This document shows positions 12,216-23,407 of a stretch of 64,000 nucleotides of DNA, piece after piece. The notes beneath the pieces are model-generated. The model had not been told where the DNA came from and searched no databases. It saw only the letters and a program-made list of their open reading frames with translations. Source of the DNA: Linyphia triangularis (lineage: Eukaryota; Arthropoda; Arachnida; Araneae; Linyphiidae); NCBI GenBank assembly GCA_963978545.1, contig OZ021722.1, forward strand, positions 37,465,365-37,529,364. Reading direction: 5' to 3'. A program made the translations under genes and the position numbers. The first letter of the stretch is position 1; each line of letters begins with the position of its first letter.

Positions 12216-12765
12216 ACTTTCAATTACGCATATGAATTAATAGGGTAATGACAGTATAACATTCGGTCAAGAAGGAAAAACAAAAATCTTATTATTTTTT
12301 TTATTTTTTTGCGTTTTTTGACGTTTTGGAATATTCTGATTTCAAGAAAAGGGATTTAGAAAAAATGTCTGTTTATGTGTGTATGTGGTCAGCATAACTC
12401 CCGAACAAATTGATCTACGATGTTCAAATTTGGTGTGGTGGTTGGTGGTGGCCATGGGACCGTTAAGGTTTTCGTCAAAATCGCGCATGAAAAAATCATG
12501 TTTTTCAATGACTGCTAAAAAACGGCTCAACGATTTTGATAAAAATCGCTGTGGTAATGCCTCTTAACGTATTCTAAACATCCCCACCTCCAAAATTCCA
12601 GTAAAAATGCTTTAATGGCGTAAAAAAAAAATTATCGCAAAAAATATCGTCAAACTGGAAATTTTTCTTAACGAATGGTAGAAATATAAAAACGGCAAAT
12701 GACACAAATCAACATCAGTAATAGAGTGTAATTGAAAGTTGTGCGATGTTCCACACCCCTAGTTT
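12216..12765 (+). repeat. Interspersed repeat 'actttcaattac', copy A
   Basis: This 550-bp copy starts ACTTTCAATTAC and ends GTAATTGAAAGT plus TGTGCGATGTTCC...CCTAGTTT. The first and last 12 bases are inverted repeats. The start forms a small hairpin (TTCAATTACGCATATG ... GGGTAATGACAGT). The middle shares long blocks with copy B at 46857, such as CATTCGGTCAA, GGTCAGCATAA and CTACGATGTTCAAATTTGG. On the minus strand both copies can encode KFEHRRSICSG. The structure suggests a non-autonomous DNA element; the class is unresolved. Confidence 0.7.
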
Positions 12766-13748
12766 GTATAGAATCGAATATTTTTTTAAAAACAGGTATT
12801 GATTGAGGAAATAATAGAATGTGTCAGTGTTGAAGCCTTAAACTTCACTGTCCAGGACAGGCGAGACATTTATATTTTTTACGATAGGTATAAGAATATA
12901 TAAGTGCTCCGTGTGAAATCGCGAGTAAACTGTAAACAGGACCCAAATTGGGCACAGTAGATGGGGAGAAACCAAACCACACACTATTGATAATTTCGTC
13001 AAAACATTATTGAAGGAGAACAAAGGGGGAGCCTGTTTAAAAATTATCGATTCACACGATTCATAATCGATCGAACACGATGCGAAAATCAACGCCTTCG
13101 AATCGTGAGTAACTTTTAATTAAAGAAAACGAGTAACAAGGCTACTTCGCATCACGGCTGGTCCCAAAAGTGGCAGATTCTGTATTCAAAATGCACACCC
13201 TGCTTACGTGCGATGCCGGTGTCAAGGAATCAAAACAATTATGTGGAAGAGTAACGTTTACGTGATGACGGAAAGAAACTGGAAACGAGAACACCATGTA
13301 GGCTGTTCTTTCGCGTACATGAGGTTGTGTGTGGGAAAAGTACTTTTACAGAACTTTTTGTATGAGGTGGTAGTTGCCTATCTTTGAAAGTATCCTACAT
13401 TGTTGACTCATGCTTAACCATGGAGAGTAGTAACTTTAATAACTATGTCAGAAGATTTCTTAAATTCCTTGCTATTCTCTGTCGGCACACATAAACATTT
13501 AAAAAAAATTAAGATCTTAAAATATTATCCTGGTTATGCTACAGTCAAAAATAATTCCTTTGCAGAGATTTTATAACAGATAATATTTACTAATTCAATT
13601 AAAGGTGTTTTTTCTTAATCTGAAATTGAACTAGAAAATGTACTAGAGAACCTCATATTGAAATTGAATCGTGATCTTTTAAAGTTTATGAATATATATG
13701 CGATCAATTATTAAAAACAAAATTTCGTAAATTAGAAATAAAATAAAA
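12766..13748. other. Stretch without recognisable gene
   Basis: The segment 13080-13340 is less A+T-rich, but no frame stays open and no repeat edge is visible. The remainder is A+T-rich. Confidence 0.5.
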
Positions 13749-14053
13749 ATGTGCAGAATAAAGAACTACTACAACATCTTCCCTAAATGCAAGACAAAGC
13801 GTTGGATGTTATCATGCTTCCACCGTATATTGAAATATTTTCACATCAAAAACAACTCGATCACAACCAAAAGTTTCTGTCACAAGCCAAAGAGGTGGAG
13901 TAGACTTAAGATTCAAACAGCCATTACATGTTTAGCTGATATGTATGTATCTCCGCCTAGTCACTCGTTAGGGGCAGCAGAAAAAACCTCACCAACTTCA
14001 TTATATCACGACAAAACAACTCAAAAAACCCTTCCACCCGCTTTGTCACTATG
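13749..14053 (+). CDS. Candidate ATG-initiated first coding exon
   Basis: The frame starts MCRIKNYYNIFPKCK and continues RWMLSCFHRILKYFHIKN, SFCHKPKRWSRLKIQTAITC, LADMYVSPPSHSL and HDKTTQKTLPPALSL, with a normal mix of codons. It runs straight into CACTATG/GTAAGC, a good splice donor, and the first in-frame stop (14055-14057) lies inside that donor. The peptide is basic with scattered Cys and His but no recognisable zinc-binding spacing, signal peptide or domain. No partner exon could be found. It may be a real first exon or a chance ORF; the family is unknown. Confidence 0.25.
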
Positions 14054-14057
14054 GTAA

Positions 14058-16500
14058 GCGCTCAACAGTACACCCTAGTCAAACGTCTGACCCAAAACTG
14101 AATGAGATCAAAGAGTGGAGAAAAGAAAAAGCTTCCAACCCTTTGTTTCTTGCTCAAGATGCTAAGAATACACAATACGTGAGGGCGTATGCAGAGCTCT
14201 ATTTTGGGTGTACGCCCTTTGGAAAATTACATAAAGAAATCCTCAAGGCCCGAGTGCATTGACGTAGGGTGAAAGGGTCCACTTATTGTTTTTAATACCT
14301 TTTTCCTATCTCGTTATTGGCAACACCCTCAATAATAAAAAAACACCCGAACGGCCATTATACTTTCAGTCATGAATTTTGTTCGTGTCACGTGTTGAAC
14401 AATGCATTGTGTAACAAATTGTGACTTTTTAAAATATGCATATGTTTATACCTGAGGCTATTTTTGGTGTATTCAGCCACGGTTTAAATTTGAATAACGT
14501 AAAACAATAAGAAAATACACTGTTATAGATTGAACGCACTATTTTTTATAAAAGAAAAAATGAATAATAATATTTTAAAAATGCAACAGAAAATTCCACA
14601 ATTGTACCAAGAAAACTTGGGAAAGTTAATCTACCTTTTTTCTAGCATTGTTCGTCCTAAAAAAAATCATAATTTAGAAACTATATTAGTTCTATTTTAC
14701 CACATCAAATTTAGAAAAATTGTAATAGTAAATAATTTTGTTTAATAGACTTGAAAATATTTAATTTTTTATGAATGTTATGGCACTCGAATCATTTCTT
14801 ATAGATTTTTTTATGATAAAATAAAACATCATTATTTATTTCCTAATCTTTTCAAAGACATAGGTTACCGTGACAGGCAAATCACTGCACAAGTACATTT
14901 ATGTTTCCTTTCAAAAGAAAATAAAAATAATAAATTTCGCCAACAATCATGCCACACCTCAATAAAAACATTTTAAAACACAACACCATTTACGGAACAA
15001 AGCCTCTATGCTCATGCTCAAAAAAATGAATACGAAGTCTAACCTACAATTCTAGATGCAGTTCTGTTCGCTTACTATTTACAGTCCCAAGATCTCATTT
15101 AAAAACTTGATACATTTTCGTCCTCAAGATAGACAAATAGCACCACCCAGAAATCGATTAAGCGTTTATTCAGAAAAGGTTTGGCATTTAAAATATACTT
15201 CATGAAAATCACCACCCTGATATAAACAATAGCTTTTGAAAGTCATCAATCAAGGGTGTTCCATTACAATAGGGGAACAGAGAAGATGATGGATTGGTGG
15301 AAGAATTACCAACCTTTCAATCTGTAAAGCTAATCAAAGTCGAATAAGTTAATTGCTATGAACTATTTGTTTTCTCCATAGGTCGTGTCTTATAAATATG
15401 AATTGAATAGCAAGTATCAAATTTTGTAATTCTTTTAAATAGATAACGAAGTTTTATTCACCTCAAATCAAAAGTTCTGTTAATCAAAACCCCAAGCATA
15501 TGGGAGATAGAAATAAAATGGTTGTATGTCATACTTATGGTTGTAACTTGTTATTATATAAATAAGTATGGGGTGTTAAGTATGTAATATTTTAATTTTG
15601 CTCTCTAACTTCTGAAAGTCAAACAAAAGATTTTTTTTTTTTTACTTCCTAGAAAGTGCGAATATAAAATATACATATATATATATATATATTTTAAATT
15701 ATTATACAAATTTCGTTATTGAAAAGATTGCATATTTTATAAACGTTCTATCCCAGGAATCAACTGCACTTTGAAAAATTTAAATTTAGTTGTAAGGTAC
15801 CTAATTAGATCCATTGAATTATATTATCATGATAAAATAATTATGATTTATGGTACAGAAAATTAAAATGCCTAGCTCATCATGCTCTATCAAACAAACT
15901 TTTTCAATAAAATGGTATTTCTAAGTATAAATATCCAAAACTTGGCAGGCGTGTTATTTCCTAAATTAAATTTAAATTTATCAAAGGTAGATGTCCACAA
16001 AGGTAAATGTCAAGTCAGAAAAAAAAAGTTTTGCTAAATAATGCCTAAGTTATTCACTTTAAAGAAAAATATATATTTGAATCAAAGTCTAAATTAACCA
16101 ACATTTAAACTTAGAACTGTGTAGAAGATTTGAAACCATAGGCTCCAAAAAAAAAGAAGAAAAATGCGACATCACACCAGCAGCTTCAAATAAATTTTGA
16201 GTTTCACTTACAACCCTAATACACTCCAAGTTTTTTTATGCTCATTTAACTATGTTTACTCTTCTTTATCATTACCATGCTGAAGCACGTGTGTTACGTT
16301 CGAGTGGCTCAATTAATTTCACAGTCCATAAACATTTAATCAATAACAAAGATGTTTGATTATAACAATGTCTTATACAAGGAAACGCGTCCATGCAGAA
16401 TTGGATCATTGTTGCTGCCTCATCGAGAGATCGGCACGTGAATTCCTCCACTTTTTCACTTCACACCCATCCAGGACTGTGCATTTTTTTACAATGAATT
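14058..16500. other. A+T-rich stretch without recognisable gene
   Basis: Segment 14060-14300 is moderately G+C-richer and contains GGAAAATTACATAAAGAAAT, which loosely resembles GGTGAAATTACATAACGA at 16750, perhaps an old repeat. The rest is A+T-rich with no coding signal. Confidence 0.5.
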
Positions 16501-16509
16501 GGGCACCCT

Positions 16510-16737
16510 TTGCATTGTGATGAACACGGAAGGAATGCACTGAGGACAAAGAAGTCAAGAGGCCAATGGGTCATCCGTGGCGGGAACACTTCTTTTATGT
16601 TCCTCTTCGATCCCTACAACCCACCCTATAAACGTAAAATAGGGAGCAGTTTCATTGTTAAACTGTTGGACAATACCTGTCCCCAGAACCCTCCAAACGG
16701 GCGTATTCTCTCTAGCCATAAAAAACCGCATATATAA
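16510..16737 (+). CDS. Open segment with protein-like composition
   Basis: This 75-codon frame begins at a TTG, not an ATG, and reads LHCDEHGRNALRTKKSRGQW, SFMFLFDPYNPPYKRKI and SFIVKLLDNTCPQNPPNGRI before a stop. Composition is balanced and G+C-richer than the flanks. There is no convincing splice acceptor just upstream and no family match. It could be an internal exon or a decayed mobile-element ORF. Confidence 0.15.
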   Translation: MHCDEHGRNALRTKKSRGQWVIRGGNTSFMFLFDPYNPPYKRKIGSSFIVKLLDNTCPQNPPNGRILSSHKKPHI

Positions 16738-17820
16738 GAAAGAGCTTTGGTGAAATTACATAACGATCTTCAGGGGATTCGAGTCGGAGGGTTTAGCACT
16801 CCATTGGGGCATTTGAAGAAGGGTGGCTTAAGTTTTTTTTTTTTAAATGGTTTTTTATTGCTTTTCTTAGTTGGTTTAGAGTCATTGATCAATAGGAAGG
16901 GTTTGATAAAGGGTTGATTCAGAGTATGACGTGATGGATTCAGATTAGGATCCCACGCTGTTCAGAATTTCGATCGTTAGATATTCCAGAGTGCATTAAG
17001 AATGCCAGTTCAAGGCTTTCCGAGGTTCATTGCCCCAACAAGTAAAATGGGGTCGTTGTAAACCCTAATGGAAAGATATTAACCCTTTTTTCGAATGAGT
17101 CTCATTTTGGAGAAAGGTACGAATTCTTAAAAGTAGGTTCCTTTGTCTGAGGTTTTTTCCCCCTTTTTTTCCCCCCTCTCTTCTCATTTTCTATTGCCGG
17201 TGCAGTTTAGAGCAAACCGTTCCCAACCTTTTGGGGTAACCATCCAAATTTAAAAACGGGTTTAATTTATACTCTTAACCTGTCAGCAGTCAGCATAAGC
17301 GCTTATTTCTAATAGGTTAGTGAAAGCGCATCACAAAATATATCCCATCTTTGATGAATCATGTGGAGCTATCATTATGGGGAGGATTTTTGTAAGATTT
17401 ACAAAAAAAAAAAGTTCATTTATTTTCAAACTGAAAATTGATAAAAAAAAAAAGATTATTGCCTCTTAAACGGAGAGTTTTTTTTGTACCTTATGGAGAA
17501 AAATTCCTCTGTAAGATGTCATACCAACACACTATATTATGTGTAATTTAAAGAAACACGATGCTATTAAAATTGAAGTACGTAATGTAATGTAACAGAA
17601 ATTCTACCAACTTCCTTAAACTAATCCCTGAACGTAACAAATACACCCCATGAAAAATGTGTCCCAATTAATTTATTTAAAAAACCCACAAAAATGGTTA
17701 AAAAAGAGTCACGGCAAGTTGTCAGCCCAAAAAAGTAGTGAAATCAGAAATGGGAATCTAAATTGCATATGACTATATATTCAAATATTCCACAAATAAA
17801 ATATAATTTAATATTAATAT
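16738..17820. other. Stretch without recognisable gene
   Basis: Mixed composition with a C/T-rich patch at 17155-17190. No RNA gene, repeat edge or open frame of note. Confidence 0.5.
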
Positions 17821-17860
17821 TATATTATATAAGATATAATATAATAAATACTATATAATA

Positions 17861-17902
17861 CAAAATGCAATACAATACAATGCAATGCTATGCAATGCAA
17901 CG
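17861..17902. repeat. Imperfect TGCAA/TACAA simple repeat
   Basis: Pentameric units such as ATGCA and ATACA are repeated through this stretch. It creates a chance minus-strand ORF rich in CIALHCI. Confidence 0.6.
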
Positions 17903-17990
17903 GAACATAATGATTTTTGATATGAATGAAGTACAAATAATTTTTAAATAAACCTTCATTGCACGTGGTAAGCATAAATTTAATCGAGCT

Positions 17991-18087
17991 GTTACGGAAA
18001 CCCGTCGTGGACAAAGCAGTTACGAAAATCCGTCATGGTCAGAGCAGTTATTAAAATCTGCCATGGTCAAAGCAGTAACTAAAATCC
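17991..18087. repeat. 28-bp tandem repeat, about 3.5 units
   Basis: Units start at 17991, 18019, 18047 and 18075 (partial). Each resembles GTTACGAAAATCCGTCATGG followed by TCAGAGCA. They have diverged by several substitutions but keep the exact 28-bp period. Confidence 0.85.
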
Positions 18088-18198
18088 TTCTCCTTCATCC
18101 AAAAAGAAGATAACCTTTGCCAACATCAAAGTGATATATTTCTATTCATTCTTTCGCAATGAATGATTAATATTCTATGAAAAGGTGTATCGAAATCG

Positions 18199-18373
18199 AA
18201 AGATAAATTTCGTAAAAGTTGACAGTTTTTTTTTCTTCAATGTTCAATAATTTGGAATTATTGATGTGTGGCAATTCAAAGATAAATTGTGAAAAAGTTG
18301 ACAGTTTTTTTTTTTTTTTTTTCCTTTTTTTTTTTTCAGTGTTTAATAATTAGAATTATTGATGTGTGGCAAT
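18199..18373. repeat. Two-unit tandem repeat with T run
   Basis: Both units carry AAAGATAAATT, AAAGTTGACAG, a T run, a GTTCAATAATTTGGAATTA-like block and ATTGATGTGTGGCAAT. The second unit is longer because its T run has expanded. Confidence 0.8.
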
Positions 18374-20703
18374 GAGACAGTGGGAATTTTAAAAAAATTG
18401 AGACGAGTTTATAAAAACTCTTATTTTTATATAGACTATCAACTTAAAATCCAACTGCCCACATAACACACTTTTTTTCTTCTGCTGAGCTTGCATAAAA
18501 TGTAGTGTTACTGCTATGTGTATTCTATGTGTATTTGCCAGACATTAATTAATGAAAAAATGCAAATGCCATTAAAATTGTATTTAAATCATTTAGAAGA
18601 ATGCTTAACGAACTCACAAAAAATCACTTTCAACTTTTCTCTTCAATATGATACACTGAGAGTAAGTAACATAACAAAATGCATTTTTTCTACTCGTACA
18701 AAGGCGGAAGATAAAATTTTACGCAAGTCGTAAGGTATGATATGCAGCTGAGACAACACGCGTCATTATAAACTGCACATGTCGAGATTTTATTGTTTTC
18801 TACCATTAAAAGTTCGCTTGACACATTGATTTGAGTATCAATGGGCAGAGATTTTACCACCTGTGTAAACAGAATACTAAAAGTTCCGCTCTTGAAATCG
18901 TTTAGGTATTTGGCAGGAATTTTATTTGTGCAAGGTCGCATGATTGCGCTGCAGGGAGACATGATATTGCACAATGTAAAATCAATCGAATGTTTCTTTT
19001 AAACTATTCAAGCATACTTCTTGTTTTGAACATAAATTGAGCACTTATATAACTTTTTTACTGCTTCCCTGATTGAAATAATTTATTTTCTAAAAATTCT
19101 TTTACTTTACCTAGGCATTTACATTGTCTTACTCGTGCAGTTTATTAATTGAGATGTATAAATTGATTTGCAAAATTAGCGAAATATTTGTCATTTTACC
19201 TTTCTCCACTGAAAATCTACAAATATGTTTTCAGGAAGGTACACACATTATTCATCAAACACTTTAAGAATACACATAAATTAAGGTTAAAGGCAATATA
19301 TAAGCTTTCATATTTTAATCTTCACACCTGTCAGTTGAGAGAACGAGCCGGCAATGAAAATCAAAATATAAATGTTTCCAATAGATTTATCGTGAAAGAT
19401 CCATAAAGTATGTAAAAGCATTAAAAAAAATCATATTTTTGAGCTGTCAGTTTTACTTTATTCATTCTAGAGAAAAGGAGAAAAGTATTATAGCATACTA
19501 AATGAAAAACATGTCGAACGTTAAACGTAATTGATACATACACAAATAGAGAGAAATCAATTTAAAATTATTTCGGATTAGTTAAAAATAATTTTTTTTT
19601 TGCTTTCTCGACACATTTTTTGTTTTTGTTTTAGACTCGGAAGAAGACAAAGAGGAAGTGGTGGAGATGGGGGGGGGGGGGGGAAGTGCAGGATATTATA
19701 TGGAAAAACAAAATCACGATTTTATGATCACAGTCCACTCTCAAAAAAAAGTTTAGAAATAATTAATTCCATATGAAACTAGTTTTATCTTCTTTTTTGT
19801 TAACTATCTTGTTTATTAAAAATTTATGGTAAAATGTTATTTAATTAGTACTTTAATTACTAGAACAGAATTATATTGATTTATTTAGAATATTAACCAA
19901 TGTAATTTCTATACTAGGAAACAGCTTTTACTCGCAATGTAATTTTACGCTCTTAGTATCAACTCATAAGTGTCACATATGACTGCCAGAGACGAGACAG
20001 AATGTAAAAGGGAAAAATGACTAAACGACAAAACAATGGAATTAGAGATTGTTACGACCAAGAACCTACTGTGTGGGTGCTACTAGAAGGCAGTTTCATT
20101 CACACAAATTAAACCACACCCCATTCACACAAAATTAAACTAACTTGCTTTAACAACAAAGTTTTTAATACCATTTGCACCCATACCCACCTAAAACATC
20201 CACCGCCTTTCTTTTTTTCTTTTTTAAATACTAGATATGCTATTGATTCTTGAAAAAAGAGGGACATAAATGCTAACGTACAAATGTAATTTCAGAGCTT
20301 CCATGAAATGACATTTTCCCCTCTATAAAAGTTATATTCACATTTTTAAATCAAACACTCTTTCAATGAATCATACAAACGCGACACTAGAAATGCCGGA
20401 AGTCGCAGCGGATTCCCGCCCATCATACATAATTTATACCAGATAGAAGGAGAAATGTCCGCAAATAAAACATTTATTTGTTTCGCTTCCTCTTCAGCGC
20501 AAAACAGATACAACATGTAAATAGGCCATGTTTCAATGGATATAAAAGATTAATTACATTTTCATGACCTCCCTCTCTCTCTTCTACAAAATGCCAGCTC
20601 ATCGCCTTTCAAACGTATATTCAAATAAGCAATATTGAGGTAATTTTGAAGCACTCAACGTTTTAAATTTGAAACGATTATTTCTTTTGCTTTGAACCCC
20701 TAT
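18374..20703. other. A+T-rich stretch without recognisable gene
   Basis: It includes a G15 tract at 19669-19683 and a slightly G+C-richer patch near 20380-20410 with CCGGAAGT, an ETS-type site. Frames at 18518-18974 are short and overlap on both strands. No gene is supported. Confidence 0.5.
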
Positions 20704-20717
20704 CTCATATCAATAAA
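20704..20717. repeat. SINE target-site duplication, left copy
   Basis: CTCATATCAATAAA is repeated as CTCATATCAACAAA at 20895-20908 with one mismatch, flanking the tRNA-like element. Confidence 0.85.
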
Positions 20718-20894
20718 GCCTCCCAAACGGTATAGTGGTTAGCGTGCTAGCTTCTGGATCACGAGGTTGCGGGTTCGAGTCCCGTGTTAGGCATGGGTGT
20801 TTGTAAATGTACTTTGGCTTGTCTAATGACGAATGTTTTGACGCGTTATAGCCCTCGTGTTGCTGACGGTGCCAGATAGTCTGAAAACAACCAA
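20718..20894 (+). mobile_element. tRNA-derived SINE, 177 bp
   Basis: The first 76 bp (20718-20793) are tRNA-like: GCCT/AGGC acceptor ends, a D-arm with GGTATAGTGGTTAG (RNA polymerase III A box) and a T-arm GGGTTCGAGTCCC (exact B box). The anticodon arm is irregular: AGCTTC can pair with GAGGTT but leaves an 8-nt loop, so it is unlikely to be a working tRNA. A unique body follows and ends CTGAAAACAACCAA. A 14-bp target-site duplication (one mismatch) bounds the unit, as expected of LINE-driven retroposition. The parental tRNA is not certain. Confidence 0.85.
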
Positions 20895-20908
20895 CTCATA
20901 TCAACAAA
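20895..20908. repeat. SINE target-site duplication, right copy
   Basis: CTCATATCAACAAA matches 13 of 14 bases of the left copy at 20704-20717 and directly follows the CAACCAA tail of the SINE. Confidence 0.85.
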
Positions 20909-21681
20909 ACACTTCGTTAATTTGCTTTGTTGACATTAGGATTTCTAGGATGCTTGTCCAATTGTATTTTTTAGTAAAATTAATTTCTATTGAGTTTTTT
21001 CTATAGTTTAGAGTTTAACCTTCGATCTTCAAGTTGGAGAACATTTTGTGTTACTTACATAGCTGTGAGAGTTAGGAAAAGCCAATTAACAACTCCGAAG
21101 ACTTTATCACACGATGAACAATCTGGATCAGTCAAAGCCAGAAATTATTCTGCTTTTACAAAAGCTAAGACAAAAAAGAAAAAGTCGTAAGCTCAAATTG
21201 TTGGCAATTTGTTATTAGTGTAAGCTACGTAGTTATATCTGTTCTAATACTCTAAACCATTAGAGGTTGTATCATCATAATAGAATCGGTTAAAGTAAGT
21301 AAAATGGGATGTCATGCATTTTCAAACCGTTTAAAAAATATGTCCACAATTAAATATAACTCGTAAGGCATCATTTGCTCAAGTGCAGTTTAATCGTATA
21401 CAATTTTAAAGGCATTTTCTGTTAGATACACCAAATATTTTTTTTTACAACTAGAACACTTTGAAAATAATATGAAAATTTAATGCTTTTCTACTGAATC
21501 GCCTCACTTTTTTTTTAATGTTGATCATAAATAAACATGAATACTCGCAAATGAAGTTTTCATATTTTAAAATAAAGTATTATACGGTGTAGCTTCACGT
21601 ATTTTCATACAGTTAAGCTTACACAGTACACACTGCTGGTCATAAGATTCTTTTACTTGAAATTTCAGAGAATCGCTTGTG
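20909..21681. other. A+T-rich stretch without recognisable gene
   Basis: A 66-codon frame at 20990-21190 (a Ser/Lys-rich end) is the only notable opening and has no other support. Confidence 0.5.
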
Positions 21682-22346
21682 CAATACCCCTCCCCCCCAA
21701 AAAAAAAATCAGAACGATGGCTATATCTTTTGTTCTAATTGTTGAAATAACAAACAAAAGGTACAGTTGTAAATCGTGGGAGGTTTTTAATAATTGTATG
21801 TAGTTTTTTTTTTTATCATGAGGGGTCATCTACATATTAAAACAGAACCAAACTTTAAAAAGTTCAACAGCAACCTCATAATATTATTCCATATTTGGAT
21901 TCAGCATTAAAAAAGAATGCGAAATACAAAAATTCGTAATTTTCTAATGAATTGTTTGTAATTTAAATGATAAAACGAAAATGATAAATTAATGTTAAAT
22001 AAAAAAGTTGTTTTTTTGGTCATAAATACTTAAATAATTGATATATTTCAGTAATTTTTTTTTCATAAGATAGTTTGTAAATGGCCAAACATAAATAGCA
22101 ATCAACTTTTGCATCAACTTCTTTTTTAATATTTAATTATTAATTAATAAAACAATTAAAAAAAAATTGAATAGAAACATACATATTTTTTGCTTTCATT
22201 AGATTCCCCATAGTCTGAAACACCACCACAATTTTTTTCTTTTCATTTTAACTTTAAGTTCTCGATTTTTTAGCGAAAATGTAAAAAACGCTCTCTTTAA
22301 GGGACCATATAGTAGACGACTTTTGATAACTATCAAAGGTTAAGGT

Positions 22347-22384
22347 AAACTAGAGGTGTGGAAAATCGCACAACGTTCAATTAT
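22347..22384 (-). repeat. Terminal fragment of 'actttcaattac' repeat, copy D
   Basis: The reverse complement gives ...TTGAACGTTGTGCGATTTTCC then ACACCTCTAGTTT, matching the shared 3' ends of copies A, B and C. Only this 38-bp terminus is recognisable. Confidence 0.65.
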
Positions 22385-22389
22385 CGTAA

Positions 22390-22427
22390 AATAGGGTGAA
22401 TAGGAACAGCGGGGTGAATTGGAACAG
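22390..22427. repeat. Paired GGGTGAAT/GGAACAG motifs
   Basis: AGGGTGAATAGGAACAG and GGGGTGAATTGGAACAG lie back to back, a short two-unit tandem repeat inside the larger inverted-repeat structure. Confidence 0.6.
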
Positions 22428-23407
22428 AATTTCTTGAGATTACAAAACAAAAAATATTATTTTATACAAACAAAGCAGTTTTATTTTTTGTATGTATATT
22501 TTTAATCTGTCTAACGTGTTTGGAATCGTGAAACGTATGTTTTGTGTGGTTTTCAACAGTGTCCTTTTTTTTTAAAAAAAATTTACTTCCTTAAATTACA
22601 TTTATTTAAAACCACATTTTTTAAGCAATTTCAATAAGTTATTCTTTAAAAATTTTACTGAATCAGGTGATTTTTTCATTTTATAAATAATTTCAACGAT
22701 CAAGTTACATTTGTGTTTACAGTGAAATGTTTCTGTAAAATAATCACACTTTGCAGAATACTGTTTATTAATGCCTACCTTTTATATTTATTAATTTTCT
22801 AATTATCAGTAGTATACGTTATACTTCTGCAATTACAGTTTTCGATATTTTATTTATTTCGTGTGAAGAATGCACATCTTTAACGTTGTAAATAAATTAT
22901 GTTACTTTTGCGTTTACTTGCTATTTTTGTATTAATCTTAAACATGTCACTATAAATCCAAGTTTCTAGTTTCTATGCAATTTTAGAATATTTGTATTTT
23001 ATAATGTCGTGAAACGCCTCACTGACCGTTCGATTTCTCCCACTGTGAAGTAGAATCTTAAAAATACCTTTCGTTTCATGGAAATTCTCCCTGAAGATCG
23101 GTCAAAGAATGGTCGAAACATTTTCGCTCATAAGTGACGTGTTTTTCAACATAATGCATTGAAATTTGGTATATAGAGTAAATGATGTATTCTGAATCGA
23201 ATGAAATGATAAAAAATAAGGGTTCGTATTGAAATTTTCGAAGATAGCGTTACTTTTACTTAGTAAACGGTCCCTCAAGAAAAAGAAATTGCCTCAGATA
23301 TATAGAAAATCGTATGCAAAACATTTTGGTGCAAACTGTAAGATTCTACGATAATTAGAACCGAAGATATAGCCATCGTTCTGTTTTTTTTGGGGGGGGG
23401 GGGTACT

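Larger units (their letters stand above)
21682..23407. repeat. 1.7-kb structure bounded by inverted arms
   Basis: The left arm (21682-21740) and right arm (23353-23407) are inverted copies. Each, read inward, has a C run, an A run, CAGAACGATGGCTATATCTT and GTTCTAATT. A second inner pair, AAGGGACCATATAGTAG (near 22300) against GAGGGACCGTTTACTAAG (complement near 23275), is nested inside. Between them is an end fragment of the actttcaattac repeat (22347-22384) and a pair of GGGTGAAT-GGAACAG motifs. No long ORF is present. It may be a degenerate foldback element or two opposed copies of one repeat. Confidence 0.55.

Noticed and set aside
17841..18087. CRISPR-like array
   Set aside because: The 28-bp units are contiguous without spacers and the host DNA is eukaryotic, so it is a simple tandem repeat.
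20718..20793. Functional tRNA gene
   Set aside because: The anticodon arm does not fold with a 7-nt loop, acceptor pairing is incomplete, and a body plus target-site duplication show it is the head of a SINE.
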